A stretch of 64,000 nucleotides of DNA, taken from contig CM073322.1 in the NCBI GenBank assembly GCA_037043015.1, forward strand, positions 6,025,601 through 6,089,600, read 5' to 3'. Below are positions 1-11,265 of the stretch, one piece after another. Position 1 is the first letter of the stretch, and every line of letters begins with the position of its first letter. The DNA comes from Bryum argenteum (taxonomy: Eukaryota > Streptophyta > Bryopsida > Bryales > Bryaceae). The position numbers were made by a program, and so were the translations under genes. The notes beneath the pieces were generated by a model, which was not told where the DNA came from, made no database searches, and worked only from the letters and a program-made list of their open reading frames with translations.

Positions 1-109
1 GTCCACGTTGCATCCTACGTGGCTGCCACGTAGTGTGTAGAGCTCAGCAATACGGTTCGCGACTGCGCCACGTAGGACTGGACCGGCGGTCGCGTCCTCT
101 AGACCGGCG

Positions 110-340
110 GTCGCCTTGGCCGGACCGGCAGTCGCCTTCTCTGTACCGGCGGTCGCCTTAGCGACCGACGATCGCCCAAGTCGACCGACGATCGCCCAAG
201 TCGACCGACGATCGCCCAAGTCGACCGACGATCGCCCAAGTCGACCGACGATCGCCCAAGTCGACCGACGATCGCCCATAAGCGACCGACGTTCGCCCCT
301 AGGCGACCGCCGATACAGCCGATGGGCAAACGTCGCTCAG
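110..340. repeat. 20-bp minisatellite and related GC-rich repeats
   Basis: From 161 to 280 the unit TCGACCGACGATCGCCCAAG repeats about six times with a period of 20 bp. On both sides there are degenerate forms of the same CGGCGGTCGCC / CGACCGACGTTCGCCC vocabulary. Reading frames stay open here on both strands only because the period and composition avoid stops, so no gene is called. The same words recur at 1795-2430 and 3690-4680, so this is one repeat family spread over the first 4.7 kb. Confidence 0.9.
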
Positions 341-1893
341 TAGGGCGACCGCCGATCCAGGTGATGGGCGAACGTAGCTCATAGGGCGACCGGCGGTCTA
401 CCCTCTTCGAACGAAGGACATGAACTTTGAAGAGCCATAACTTTTTCATTCGGACTCTGTTTTTGACGAAATCACTTGGGTTGGGTCCCAAATTAAGTCT
501 AGTTTATGTCGTAAAAATTGCAGACCCATACAATTAAGTAAAAGAAAATAGCATGCATTTTAGTGAAGGGAGTATTTGTTTATTGGGTTTTTAAACATTT
601 GGCATGTTTTACCATTGCAAGCCTATTATGTGACATCAAAAAGGTTTTTGCATGATTTGTTTTAGACAAGTGTGATCTTTAGATGCATCCCACAATCTTT
701 GTAGTTGGAAGTATTTTGATCCAGATAGTTTTAGTATTGGCTTTGCAATGATATTTCTACGATGAAAAAAGTGAAAAAGTGGATGATTTTTGAAGAGATA
801 GATCTCCTTCAACTATTGTTAGATTTTGAATTTTTATTTTAGAATGGATTCCAATTAGAGTGTTGTATTGGTGATAGAAACCTCGATTCATTCGAAGATA
901 TATTGAAGATAACGTATAATTTGAGTGCTAGGGATCTAGGTTTGGACTATATTAATAACTTTGTAAAATATTTGGCGGTTTTTATCATTATTGAATCATC
1001 TCTTCTCTCCTTTTATACACACACCCCATTTGAACAAATTTAATTAATCCTAGGTATTTAATAGAAACTACTTACCTTCATCTTATAGGCCAAAACTTTT
1101 AATCATGTTTCATATAAAATACATAGGAAAAGTATAAATACTACTCTCCCTCTCTATTTCCCTATACACCTTACACTTCCCTATGGCTCGAATAGTAGTC
1201 TTGCAATGATAAAAACTGCCAAATAGTTTACAAAACAATTAATATAGTCCAGTTATAGACCCCTTACACTCAAATTATACCTTATCTTCAATATATCTTC
1301 CAATGGATCGAGGTTCCTATCACCAATACAGCACTGTAATTGGAACCCATTCTAAAAAATAAATTCAAAATCTAACAATGGTTGAAGGAGATCTATCTCT
1401 TCAAAAATCATCCACTTTTTCACTTTTTTCATCGTAGAAATATCATTGCAAAGCCAATCCTAAAACTATCTGGATCAAAATACTTCCAACTACAAAGATT
1501 GTGGGATGCATCTAAAGATCACACTTGTCTAAAACACATCATGCAAAAACCTTTTTGATGTCACATAATAGGCTTGCAATGGTAAAACATGCCAAATGTT
1601 TAAAAACCCAATAAACAAATACTCCCTTCACTAAAATGCATGCCAATTTTTTATACTTAACTTTATGAATCTGCAATTTTTACCACATAAACTAGACTTA
1701 ATTTGGGACCCAACCCAAGTGATTTCGTCAAAAACAGAGTCCGAATGAAAAAGTTATGGCTCTTCAAAGTTCATGTGCTTCGTTCGAAAAGGGTAGACCG
1801 CCGGTCGCCCTATGAGCTACATTCGCCCATCACCTGGATCGGCGGTCACCCTACCAACCGACATTCGCCCATCCGCTGTATCGGCGGTCGCCC
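285..1893. repeat. Large inverted repeat, two ~700-bp arms around a ~210-bp spacer
   Basis: The arm at about 285-985 is the reverse complement of the arm at about 1195-1893 with scattered substitutions. The match includes the AT-rich part (for example the segments around 640-800 and 1400-1570) and the GC-rich outer part. The spacer is about 986-1194. A transcript through both arms could fold into a long hairpin. At 1134 the right arm is preceded by TATAAATA and a CT-rich stretch, also found before the third copy at 3740. The arms do not encode a recognisable protein. Confidence 0.88.
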
Positions 1894-1894
1894 C

Positions 1895-2430
1895 GTCAGG
1901 AGGGGTGCGCGGAGGCTCGCGGACACTTTCTCCTTGGGTGCTTGCCCATCACGTAGACCGCCGGTCGCCCTGTCAGCGTTGTTCGCCCATCGACTGGATC
2001 GGCGGTCGCCTAGCGACCGACGTTCGCCCAAGCGACCGACGTTCGCCCATCGGCTGAATCGACGCTCGCCCCATCAGGAGGGGGTGCGCGGAGGCTCGCG
2101 GACACTTTCTCCTTGGGTGCTTGCCCATCACGGAGACCGCCGGTCGCCCTGTCAGCGTCGTTCGCCCATCGACTGGATCGGCGGTCGCCCTAGCGATCGA
2201 CGTTCGCCCAAGCGACCGACATTAGCCCATCGGCTAGATCGGCGGTCGCCCCATCAGGAGGGGGTGCGCGGAGGCTCGCGGACACTTTCTCCTTGGGTGC
2301 TTGCCCATCACGTAGACCGCCGGTCGCCCGCCGGCGTCGTTCGCCCATCAATCGGATCGGCGGTCGCCCTAGCGACCGACGTTCGCATCATCCGGGATTT
2401 GTATTGGCGGTCGCGCGATTTGGAGGTTTT
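1895..2430. repeat. 180-bp tandem repeat, about three units
   Basis: Units starting near 1895, 2073 and 2253 share an internal block (GTGCGCGGAGGCTCGCGGAC) and then the CGGCGGTCGCC words. The spacing is about 180 bp. The long plus-strand reading frame over this stretch follows from the repeat, because its peptide is itself internally repetitive (DRRSP words). Confidence 0.88.
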
Positions 2431-3200
2431 GAATGAAGTTAACACCAAGTATCCTATACCATGCCAAGGTTGAATCAAATTAACACCAAGTATTTCCTTC
2501 CATGTAAATCCAAGTTCCATGTGGCTTCTTTCATGATTTAATATATTTAATACGGTTAGAGAAAATAATAAAACCACCTCCTCCCCCCTTTAGTATAACT
2601 TCCTTTATTACTTAGCATCCTACAAAGTCAAAGTAAATCATAACATGTAGATACGTTTCTCTTACGGGAAATTTTGTTCTTCCATAATTTTTATAAGGTA
2701 TTTTTTAGTCAACACAAGTTTTAAAATCGTTATCCCTTTCCACAAATCTATTTTCCGTATATCATTCAATATTCTACTCATTCAAATGACTTACAAGTAA
2801 ATGATGACCTATAGATGACATATCCCCACGATTTTCTAAATAACACCATCATTTCCATAGGGTCATCATTAGGTAGTGTAAGGGTTTAAATTGTCCCCTT
2901 ACCCCCTTTATCTATTTTTTCTTATTTTTTGAAGTTTTGGTGTTGTAAGTGCTTGTAACCAAAATCCACCCTATAGATCCTTTACTCCAACGATTTTTTT
3001 TATAGCTCCATCATGTTCATAAGGTAGTTATTACATAGTCCAATTCTTTTTAAAATATTTTTTCTCTCCATTTAACTATATTTTATCTATTATTTAAAGC
3101 TCTACTTACTTCGAAAATTCTATATTAAATTGGGAAAAATAGTACAGGTTGTCCTATAATATTTTTGATGGTTCCATCATTTTTATATGATCCATATTAC
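2431..3200. other. AT-rich intergenic stretch, no gene seen
   Basis: Low-GC sequence with many stops in all frames. I see no conserved protein, splice-bounded exon or tandem repeat. Confidence 0.6.
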
Positions 3201-3423
3201 CTACACTAAATAGGTAGATTAGTGTTAGATATACTAATTTACATAAATAGGCAATAAGTTTTTACTATTAGTCAATATTTGTACCCTCTACAATGGTGAA
3301 GATGGGGATCCTTACATAGTATTGGAATCGATACTCTTGGTAAAAAATTTATCCCAAAAGTAAAAACTTGTAGCATTTTCAAATCTTATAAAAATCTAAC
3401 ACTAATGTACCTATTTAGTGTAG
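3201..3423. mobile_element. MITE-like foldback element, 223 bp
   Basis: The first 30 bases (3201-3230, beginning CTACACTAAATAGGTA) are the reverse complement of the last 30 (3394-3423) with a single mismatch. Internal segments are also complementary (AAGTTTTTACT near 3252 and AGTAAAAACTT near 3380). The interior is non-coding. I could not find a convincing target-site duplication. The size and the terminal inverted repeats fit a small non-autonomous DNA transposon. The superfamily is not assigned. Confidence 0.75.
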
Positions 3424-3730
3424 TCCAAATGTTCAAATTACATTCCCCACTTTGTTTTCGTATGCATGTGCGCACACCGCCTACTTTCACATGACTATTT
3501 AATTTTTAGAAATTCGGGAAAAATACTTTCGTTCGTCCTGTGCCCCTAAGATTTATAACATATTTTTTACACAATATGAATCACCTACGAAAGTTATCAA
3601 CACCCCTTCCACTCCCTTTTTGCTTATATATTTACATATGCCCCCGTGCTTCAAACCCCGCAATTCAAATATCCCCATATAAATTCAACCACATAGGCGA
3701 TCGTCGGTTGCTCAGCGACGATCACGGTCC

Positions 3731-4460
3731 AAGCAAAGTATAAATACTACTCTCCCTCTCTATTTCCCTATACATCTTGGACTTCCCTATGGCTCAAATA
3801 GTAGCCTTGCAATAATAAGAACTGCCAAATATTCTATAAAGTAATTAATATAGTCCAAACCTAGATCCCTAGCACTCAAATTATACGTTATCTTCAATAT
3901 ATCTTCGAATGAATCGAGGTTTCTATCACCAATACAACACTCTAATTGGAATCCATTCTAAAATGAAAATTCAAAATCTAACGATGGTTGAAATAGATCT
4001 ATCTCTTCAAAAATCATCCACTTTTTCACTTTTTTCATCGTAGAAATATCATTGCAAAGCCAATACTAAAACTATCTGGATCAAAATACTTCCAACTACA
4101 AAGATTGTGGGATGCATCTAAAGATCACACTTGTCTAAAACACATCATGCAAAAACCTTTTTGATGTCACATAATAGGCTTGCAATGGTAAAACATGCCA
4201 AATGTTTAAAAACCCAATAAACAAATACTCCCTTCACTAAAATGCATGCCATTTTTTCATACTTAACTGTATGAGTCTGCAATTTCTACCACCTAAACTA
4301 GACTTAATTTGGGACCCAACCCAAGTGATTTCGTCAAAAACAGAGTCCGAATGAAAAAGTTATGACTCTTCAAAGTTCATGTACTTCATTTCTAGAGGGT
4401 AGACCGCCGGTCGCCCTATGAGCTACGTTCACCCATCACCTGGATCGGCGGTCGCCCCAA
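3731..4460 (+). repeat. Third copy of the dispersed ~700-bp repeat
   Basis: This stretch matches the right arm of the inverted repeat (about 1130-1890) in the same orientation. It includes the TATAAATACTACTCTCCCTC start near 3740, the AT-rich body and the transition into CGGCGGTCGCC words near 4400. It differs by substitutions and lacks the 180-bp tandem part. The three copies define a dispersed family with an AT-rich body and a GC-rich satellite tail. Confidence 0.85.
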
Positions 4461-4740
4461 CAGGAGGGGTCCAGATTGGCTCGCGGACACTTTGTCCTTG
4501 CCCCTAAGGTCGCCTACAAGCGGTTGCCAGGGCGACCGCCGGTCTCCATACTGGACCGCCGGTCGCCTTCTCGCGGCAGCCAGGGCGATCGGCGATCGCA
4601 GTAGACGACAGACGTTCGCTCCGGTGCGACCGTCAGTTGCCTAGCGAGGTCGCCCACCCGCGGTCGCCCACTGTGACGTGTATTTTGATTTTCCACGTCA
4701 TTATCAACCCTACGCCACGTAGGAAAATAGCTTTTTACCT
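4461..4740. repeat. Degenerate CGGCGGTCGCC satellite and flank
   Basis: This contains divergent copies of the GC-rich words seen at 110-340 and 1795-2430 and ends near a CCACGTAGGA word at about 4715. A similar word is found near 80, close to the left edge of the window. Together the two edges may delimit one composite repeat domain. That is an inference. Confidence 0.6.
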
Positions 4741-5769
4741 CAAGGTAAATTTCAGCAAGTTTTTTACTATGTAATTTTTGGTACGGTCGACATTTTCGTC
4801 GACTCGACGTCTAACAGACATGTCCAATACGACAAATCAGACAGACATTTCGAAAATTGTGTCTAATAAGACAACCCTGCTGCGACCTACTGAATGAGGA
4901 TCTTACTTTTTTTGGGCAGGCAATCATTCAAGTCTGTCTTCCGGATGAAGCCTGCGATGAGGATCTTCTTGGCGATACAGATGTGGGAGTAATGTTCATA
5001 TCAGAGCACGATACCCTACAGCTCACGACAATGAGATGGCCTCTTTCGCGGACTCGACTTGAAGGCGGTCAACTCCTGTCAGACATTGTCATGCTCTGCT
5101 CTGAGGCCGCTCAAAATTCCACCTTCGAACATCCGGGACTTCAGGGCGTGCCTCGGAATCCCTACAGGTCCGTTCGTCGTAGACTCTTGTCAAAGGAGCA
5201 GCCCGCTGGGTCTAGGCTTAAATCGAAGACCTCGGATGATGAAATTCGCAAGGTTAGTTCACAGCTGTGCTGCAAGAATAGGTGCTGTCAGACGTTTCCG
5301 TGGGAGTCTACTCGAATCCTTCGTCGTAAGTACTATGCTTGTTCTTTTGAAATTAGAAGAGAGACAGCGTATGCCGTTCAAAGTCAACTTCATGTCCATA
5401 AACCGGGAGGCAGGAAATTCATCACGCTTGAGAATGTTGAGGTCTGCGAGAACGCTTGGTATATCATTCACGGTGTCTCCAGATCAGCTTACCACGTCTA
5501 CAAGGCTGCAGCAATGGGTGGATCAGTGAGCGGATCGCATGGCAATTCTGGAGCTGTTCGTCCATGCCCGCATCCGATTCAGGCCAGAGCAACCCTGCAG
5601 AAGATTATTGACGAGAATGCGGACCAGATGCCTAACGAGTTCAGGCGTGTTGGAAATAAGCGAGTTGACAACCTGAAGGTTGTTCCATCTGCGCTCAACT
5701 GGGACACCATGCGCGAGCAAGTGAATCAAGTAAGTCCCAATCATTCTTATTTCCTCTTTGTCCTCGATG

Positions 5770-5963
5770 TCGGCTGCCGGCCGATACACTAGGTTGTTAT
5801 GTTTCGGTTGTTTCCAATTAGACCTTTCAGCTTTATCTTCTTCTGTCAATTCCGTCGTGCCTTATCTAGTCAATGCTGTGCTACTTGTCCGCTGGCAGCC
5901 GATACTCCGTTAGCGATTAGTTCTTGCTTATGTCAGTGCACTCCTGTCGGCTGCCGGCCGATA
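5770..5963. repeat. Palindromic TCGGCTGCCGGCCGATA motifs in the transposase intron
   Basis: The 17-bp word is present at 5770 and 5947, with a partial copy near 5888. All lie inside the 283-bp intron of the decayed transposase. The same word recurs seven times downstream of the gene (11266-12140), so it belongs to the non-coding parts of this element. Confidence 0.8.
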
Positions 5964-6458
5964 GGACGCGTCGACCTGGATGTTAACATCCTTCCTTATC
6001 TCCTCCTTCCAGGTGAATGTCAAATGCCACCATAAGCCGGTCTCTCAGTCCACCATCAGTCAGCTTCGGAAGAACCACTTCAAGAATGTCGAGGTTAAAG
6101 CTGTTGGGAGCAGCTTCTCGAAGTGTACTGAGTGTGACTTCCTTGTGGAGTGCATATCCAAGTACCCAAGGGGCTGTGATGAATGGCAGGCATTAGTCGA
6201 TGACCGGAATCGCCATCTCAATTATCAGCGTGCCTGCCGCCATATATATGGTGGCTGGAGTTCCCAGTCCTGCGAGAACCCCTCTGAGTTTCTATGTATA
6301 ATCCATGACAAGATGGATACCACGAAGACGGCCATTCCCAGAATGCAGAGGATTATAAAAGCCACTGCTAGCCTTGGACAGATTCCGGTTTCTGTTACCG
6401 GCATGTTGACACACGGCCAATGTGATGGTGCGTACGCACACTACTCCACTGCGCTCTG

Positions 6459-9074
6459 CACTAGAGGAAAACAGGGTCCTCGGACACTATTTTTAACGCT
6501 GTTTTTAACGCGGTTTAACGTGGTTTAACGCGGACAGAAAAAGTGACGCAAATAAATCGAAAATGTCACGGACGTCTTTTGAGTTTAACGTGTAGTGTTA
6601 AAAAATGTTAACGGGGACAAATGATTTATAACGCAGTGTTAAAATGACATTTTTTCAGTTGGGTAAGTTATCGAGGGTCAATAACTTGGTAAGTAAATTA
6701 CTTTCCACGTCAGCTTTTCCCGCGTTTGTACATGCCACGTAGGACAAGTTTTCATCCTTGTGATGGATGAAATCTGATCTGATGTGGCATCGGAAATCTG
6801 ACGTGGCATTTAAATTTTGGTGGCTAAGATCGTGACACGTGGCCACATCCTGGAATGTGAAAGAAGTTCGGAGTTTGTGTCAAAAGAAACAGGAGATAGT
6901 GTCCACATTGACGTTGAGGAACACTTGTGTCGTCTGTTTTAACGCGATTTCCAAAACATCCTTAGACGTTGTTTAATATTGTTAAACGCAAATGTCGTTT
7001 GTTTTAACGCGTTTTGGATTTGTCTTTAGACGTAGGGTGACATTCACGTTATCGTGTGAAAAGAAACAGGGCCTCGTGTCAAAGTTGACGCACTTATACA
7101 CGAATGTCACGTGTTTTAGCGTGTTTCGAGTAAAGAGACAAGATGTAGGATGACGTTCGCCACGTCATCCATTCGACGCAATTTGATGGAAGGCATGTGT
7201 CAAAAGAAACACAACATGACACAATATGACGGAAATAAAAACGTTAAAAGTGACGTTACATGACACATTCGATAACGTAAATGCAACGTCAAACATAACA
7301 CACTCTGACGAAAACATACACGAAATGGAGTGCAACATAAAGCCGGTCAGTGCTTTCGGTGTATTAGATGGAAAATTAGCCACTAGTACAAAGTTGCAAG
7401 TATTGAGTAGCATAAAGCATAAAGGCTACATATATGTACTATGTGCTAGGGTACTCCTTGCATTACACTACGTTAAAAGTGACGCGCTAGCGTTAAACCT
7501 GCTTCAATAGTGACGCATTCAAGTACTTTATATGATGACGTCTCTAAAAAGAGTATTTAACACAACCTATGTCACTTTTGACGGGCGCGTCACTTTTGAT
7601 GCAGAAACCCTAGCCGCCGTAGAGTGACTTTCTGGGTTTCCTCATGCTCGATTTTTCTTGATCTGCACAGCACACATTACCACGGACACGCTGAGTTTAA
7701 TAAGGCACATCATGCAATCAAACTGTGATGGAGATCATCACGATGCAACTCTTGAACAACCTAAGAATTGCAAAAAAAGAAGACAAACTTGTAAAACTCC
7801 AACACCTCTACAACTCATACTTTAACAATCTAACATGTTACTCTCTAAAATTGTAGAACTCTAACACAAAATGTGAAAAAGAGAAATTGCAAAGAAAGAA
7901 GGAAAACTTGTAAAACTCCAACACCTCTACAACTCATACTTTAACAATCTAACATGTTAATCTCTAAAACTGTAGAACTCCAACACAAAATGTGTAGAAA
8001 TGAAAGCAAGAGTGAGATTCTAGCTTATATCTTCCCTAAAAGTACCATGACCTAACTATGGCGGCTAACCCTAGCCGCCTCTGTTCATCCACCCCGATGA
8101 AAGTCATCCCTCTGGATGGACTAAAGTACGTTATTTTAGACGTCATAGTAGAAGTCCTTCTTCACATGCTTGTGTTGATGTGATCATGTCACTAGTGACA
8201 CGTTCACGTTATACAAGTAACACGACGCCGAATGAATGACTGTTGCGTTAACCATGCGTCAATAGAAACGCATGCATGATAACATCTTTAGGATCAGTGT
8301 TTAACACATCCTATGTCTTTTTAGACACGTGCGTCAATTTTGACGCAAGTCAAACCCTAGCCGCCGTAGGTCAAACCCTAACCCTAAAGCACAGTTTAAA
8401 ATGATATATGTTACTTTTGACATTTACGTCACCATTGACACTCTCTAGGATCATTGACCAAGTCAAACCCGAACTACCACGTCACCCTACCATAAATGCA
8501 CTTGATACGTCAGCTATATCATTACGTTTCCTTAAACACACGGTGACACAATTGTGTGTCAAAATAAACGCCAACGCCACTATTGACATCCACGCCGGAC
8601 AAACACCAATTTGTCCTAGTCACTCCTATCCTCCACATAAGCCTTCCACATCACCAGGGCATTCCACGTAGGATTTATGAATATGTCAAAAGTAACACAC
8701 CAACGCCGCCCATGTCACTTTAAACGCCATCAATGTTAAAAGAAACGTCTTTGACGTGGATCATGAATATATTTAATCATTTAAATATTACTAGAGGGTA
8801 AAAATGAAGTGCTAAAGTTTACCCCCGGCGCGCATGTCAACGTTGACGTGGTTCTCGCTTCGCTTTTAACGCGGTTCTCGTTTCTTCCAAAATCCATGAG
8901 TGTTACTATGACACTCGATGTTAAACCATAGTCAATAGTGACGGAAATATGTTAAATTGATTAACATGCAAAAAGTCATTGTGGTCAAGTTACCCACACT
9001 AATTTCGACTAGTCTGGGTAAACGTCACTTTTGACGCGAAATAACGCGGGACAAATCACTGTTTTCCTCTAGTG
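6459..9074. mobile_element. Non-autonomous CACTA (EnSpm-type) transposon, 2616 bp
   Basis: The element starts CACTAGAGGAAAACAG at 6459 and ends with the exact reverse complement at 9074. It is flanked by a 3-bp CTG duplication (6456-6458 and 9075-9077). CACTA ends and a 3-bp duplication are diagnostic of the CACTA/EnSpm superfamily. The terminal regions are crowded with TTTAACGCG-like and TGACGC-like words in both orientations, which resemble the subterminal binding sites of the family. No transposase is recognisable inside, so mobilisation would need a helper in trans. It interrupts the coding sequence of an older transposase, so it is the younger insertion. Confidence 0.93.
7770..8010. repeat. 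119-bp tandem duplication inside the CACTA element
   Basis: Two near-identical copies are offset by 119 bp (for example GTAAAACTCCAACACCTCTA at 7791 and 7910). They are non-coding and lie in the middle of the transposon. Confidence 0.85.
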
Positions 9075-9526
9075 CTGGCCGGGGGATTCCAACTTCACCA
9101 TCTCTTCTTTGTGTCGTGTACTGCGAGCGCTTGAGAAGCCACCGGTACGTGAATCCCGGGAGCTCTTTCCCACACCTCCACAGAACAGCTTCTTCCAAGC
9201 TTTGCTACATGGAAAGTCCAGGTGTTTCGCATCGATCCCACCCGCCACCGGGACTCAATTCGGTCCTTCACAACCTGGACGTCCGCTCGTTCCGCTTCGC
9301 GTAAGCTATTCCCGCAACTTGATAATTCCGCGAAGGACAATAAGAACAGATTTGTGATGGCCTTCGCTCTTTCTTTGACGACCGCTCGCGCATTTTTAAG
9401 GAGGTCACTGTTGGGTTCCTCATTGTTGGCCACACTCACGAGGATATTGATGCCCATTTCAGTTACCTTTCCAAGCTCATCAAGCGGAAGAACACGTACG
9501 TTCTAGGCGATCTCATGAAGGCCTTT

Positions 9527-10149
9527 GGGTGATAGTCTGGTTGGGGTACCCAAAAAGGTTGTCCCATGAACAATTGCACTCTATGTTGGTGTGACAAACA
9601 TATCCATTTTTAAACTGTAATACAATAAGACTTCATTAGATGTGGTTTTAGTTGTCTATACTTATAATGTATCAAGAAAAAAAATTAAAAATTAAAAAAA
9701 AAAAAATGAAGTAATTTTATTTGATTTTTAAGTTGAAAAAGTAAGTCATGTCCCAATAATCTAAAATCCATTGAATCAAGCAAATGGAATATCAACCATT
9801 TTTATTTTAATATAATTTTTGAATATGACCTACATCTTCTTGTATAGAATACAAAATAATTTATTTAATAATAAAAAAATTAATTCATTGTGCACTATAA
9901 TGCCTGCAAATCCCCAAATTCAGCACTTTTCCCTCATCTATGAATGGATCCAAAAAAAATAAAAAATCTAAAAGAAAATCTATAGGCATATATACTTTGA
10001 TTTCAGTGTGGTGCATGATATTTTATTTTCTATTTTAGGGTCTTTTTACTTGATTAAAATGACTAAATTAGACAAACTTTGGAGGCTTTCAATAAAAATA
10101 ACCTAATTAATGTGTCCAAAAAGTGATACCCCAAGCTTACCATTGCCCA
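9527..10149. mobile_element. MITE-like insertion, about 623 bp
   Basis: It interrupts the transposase reading between the TTT codon at 9524-9526 and ATG GAC at 10153. The ends are imperfect inverted repeats: GGGTGATAGTCTGGTTGGGG at 9527 against the reverse complement of the segment at about 10128-10148. TTT flanks both sides (9524-9526 and 10150-10152) and may be the 3-bp target duplication. The interior is AT-rich and non-coding. GG-starting ends with a 3-bp T/A-rich duplication suggest a PIF/Harbinger (Tourist-like) origin, but this is tentative. Confidence 0.7.
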
Positions 10150-11265
10150 TTTATGGACTCACAGAAGACAGTCGCCTTCATTCCTGAATTCGTTCAAGAG
10201 GTTGCGGATTTCAAATCCTACGTCGAGGACCTTCATCACGACGGTGTCAACAAAATTGTTGGACTTGGTGATATGCATCTTTTCAAGTTCTGGGTCGAAG
10301 AGGACGGTGACGATCGCGGCTGGCCTGTCATGAGGTATAAGCGGAAATCCACTGATTCTTCATGGCTCCCACCCGGTCCCCCCGTCAAGATGTGGACTTC
10401 TGACGAGCAAGGAAGACCTAGAATTCCATCTGGCGACCCACGTCCTGTTCCATTTAAGCCGTTATGGGGCGTCACGGAGGTGAACCCCAACAAGTTGAAC
10501 TCTGTGAAGGAGCAAACTCGTGCCTTGGAGTGCAATGACAAACAGGGTTTCATCAAGCACGGTATATCTAAGTTCATTGAAATCTGGAAGTCCGGTATGG
10601 CGTGTAACAGACGTTACTGCGAGGAGATGGCTGGACCTGTTGGCTACTGGGAGCGAATTAACCGAGAGATCAATTCACCAATACCGTCTACCCCTGACGT
10701 TCTTGTGGAAGGATTTTGGCCTATTTCAGACTGGACTCGTGATCATTCTCGTGCCTCCCAAGATTCTAGATCTAGCTCCTCTTTCTCACAGGACATTACG
10801 CCTGAGGATGATGCAGATGCTTATCCTTACTGTGGTCCTGCTAAAGACCAACCGAGGCTTAACTTTAATCCATTCCGTGATGTTCTTCTTGGCGACTTCG
10901 TCTTATGCCACCCCAGCGACGACCATTTCCTTCCTGTCTGGCTGGGGCGTGTCCTTGAGTGTGTTGATCTGACGCCTGATCCTACCTATGGCAATTTCAA
11001 GATCGAATGGTGGACCCCTATGCGAGCTAAGAAGGAAGGAAAATCGATCATCGCTAGGGAGTGCTGGACTCGCCGCTGGCATAAGGAGCCTTGTCTTCCT
11101 CAGATTGTGAATGTCAACATTGTTCTGTTCTCTCATAGGATGCCGTCACATGCAAAGAAAGGTCCACCAGCTACACATATCATTCCCGAGCAGGCCGCTG
11201 CAGCTGCAATGTCTAACCTTGAGGCCGCTGGAGCTGTTCTCGAAGCTGTTCATCATACATTTGTA

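Noticed and set aside
99..491. Minus-strand open frame of 130 codons, with a similar plus-strand frame at 1703-2473
   Set aside because: Both follow from the inverted repeat and its GC-rich satellite. The peptides are made of DRRSP-like repeat words and show no domain.
7226..8671. Short open frames inside the CACTA element
   Set aside because: They do not match Tnp1/Tnp2-type proteins and lie in repeat-rich subterminal DNA. The element is best seen as non-autonomous.
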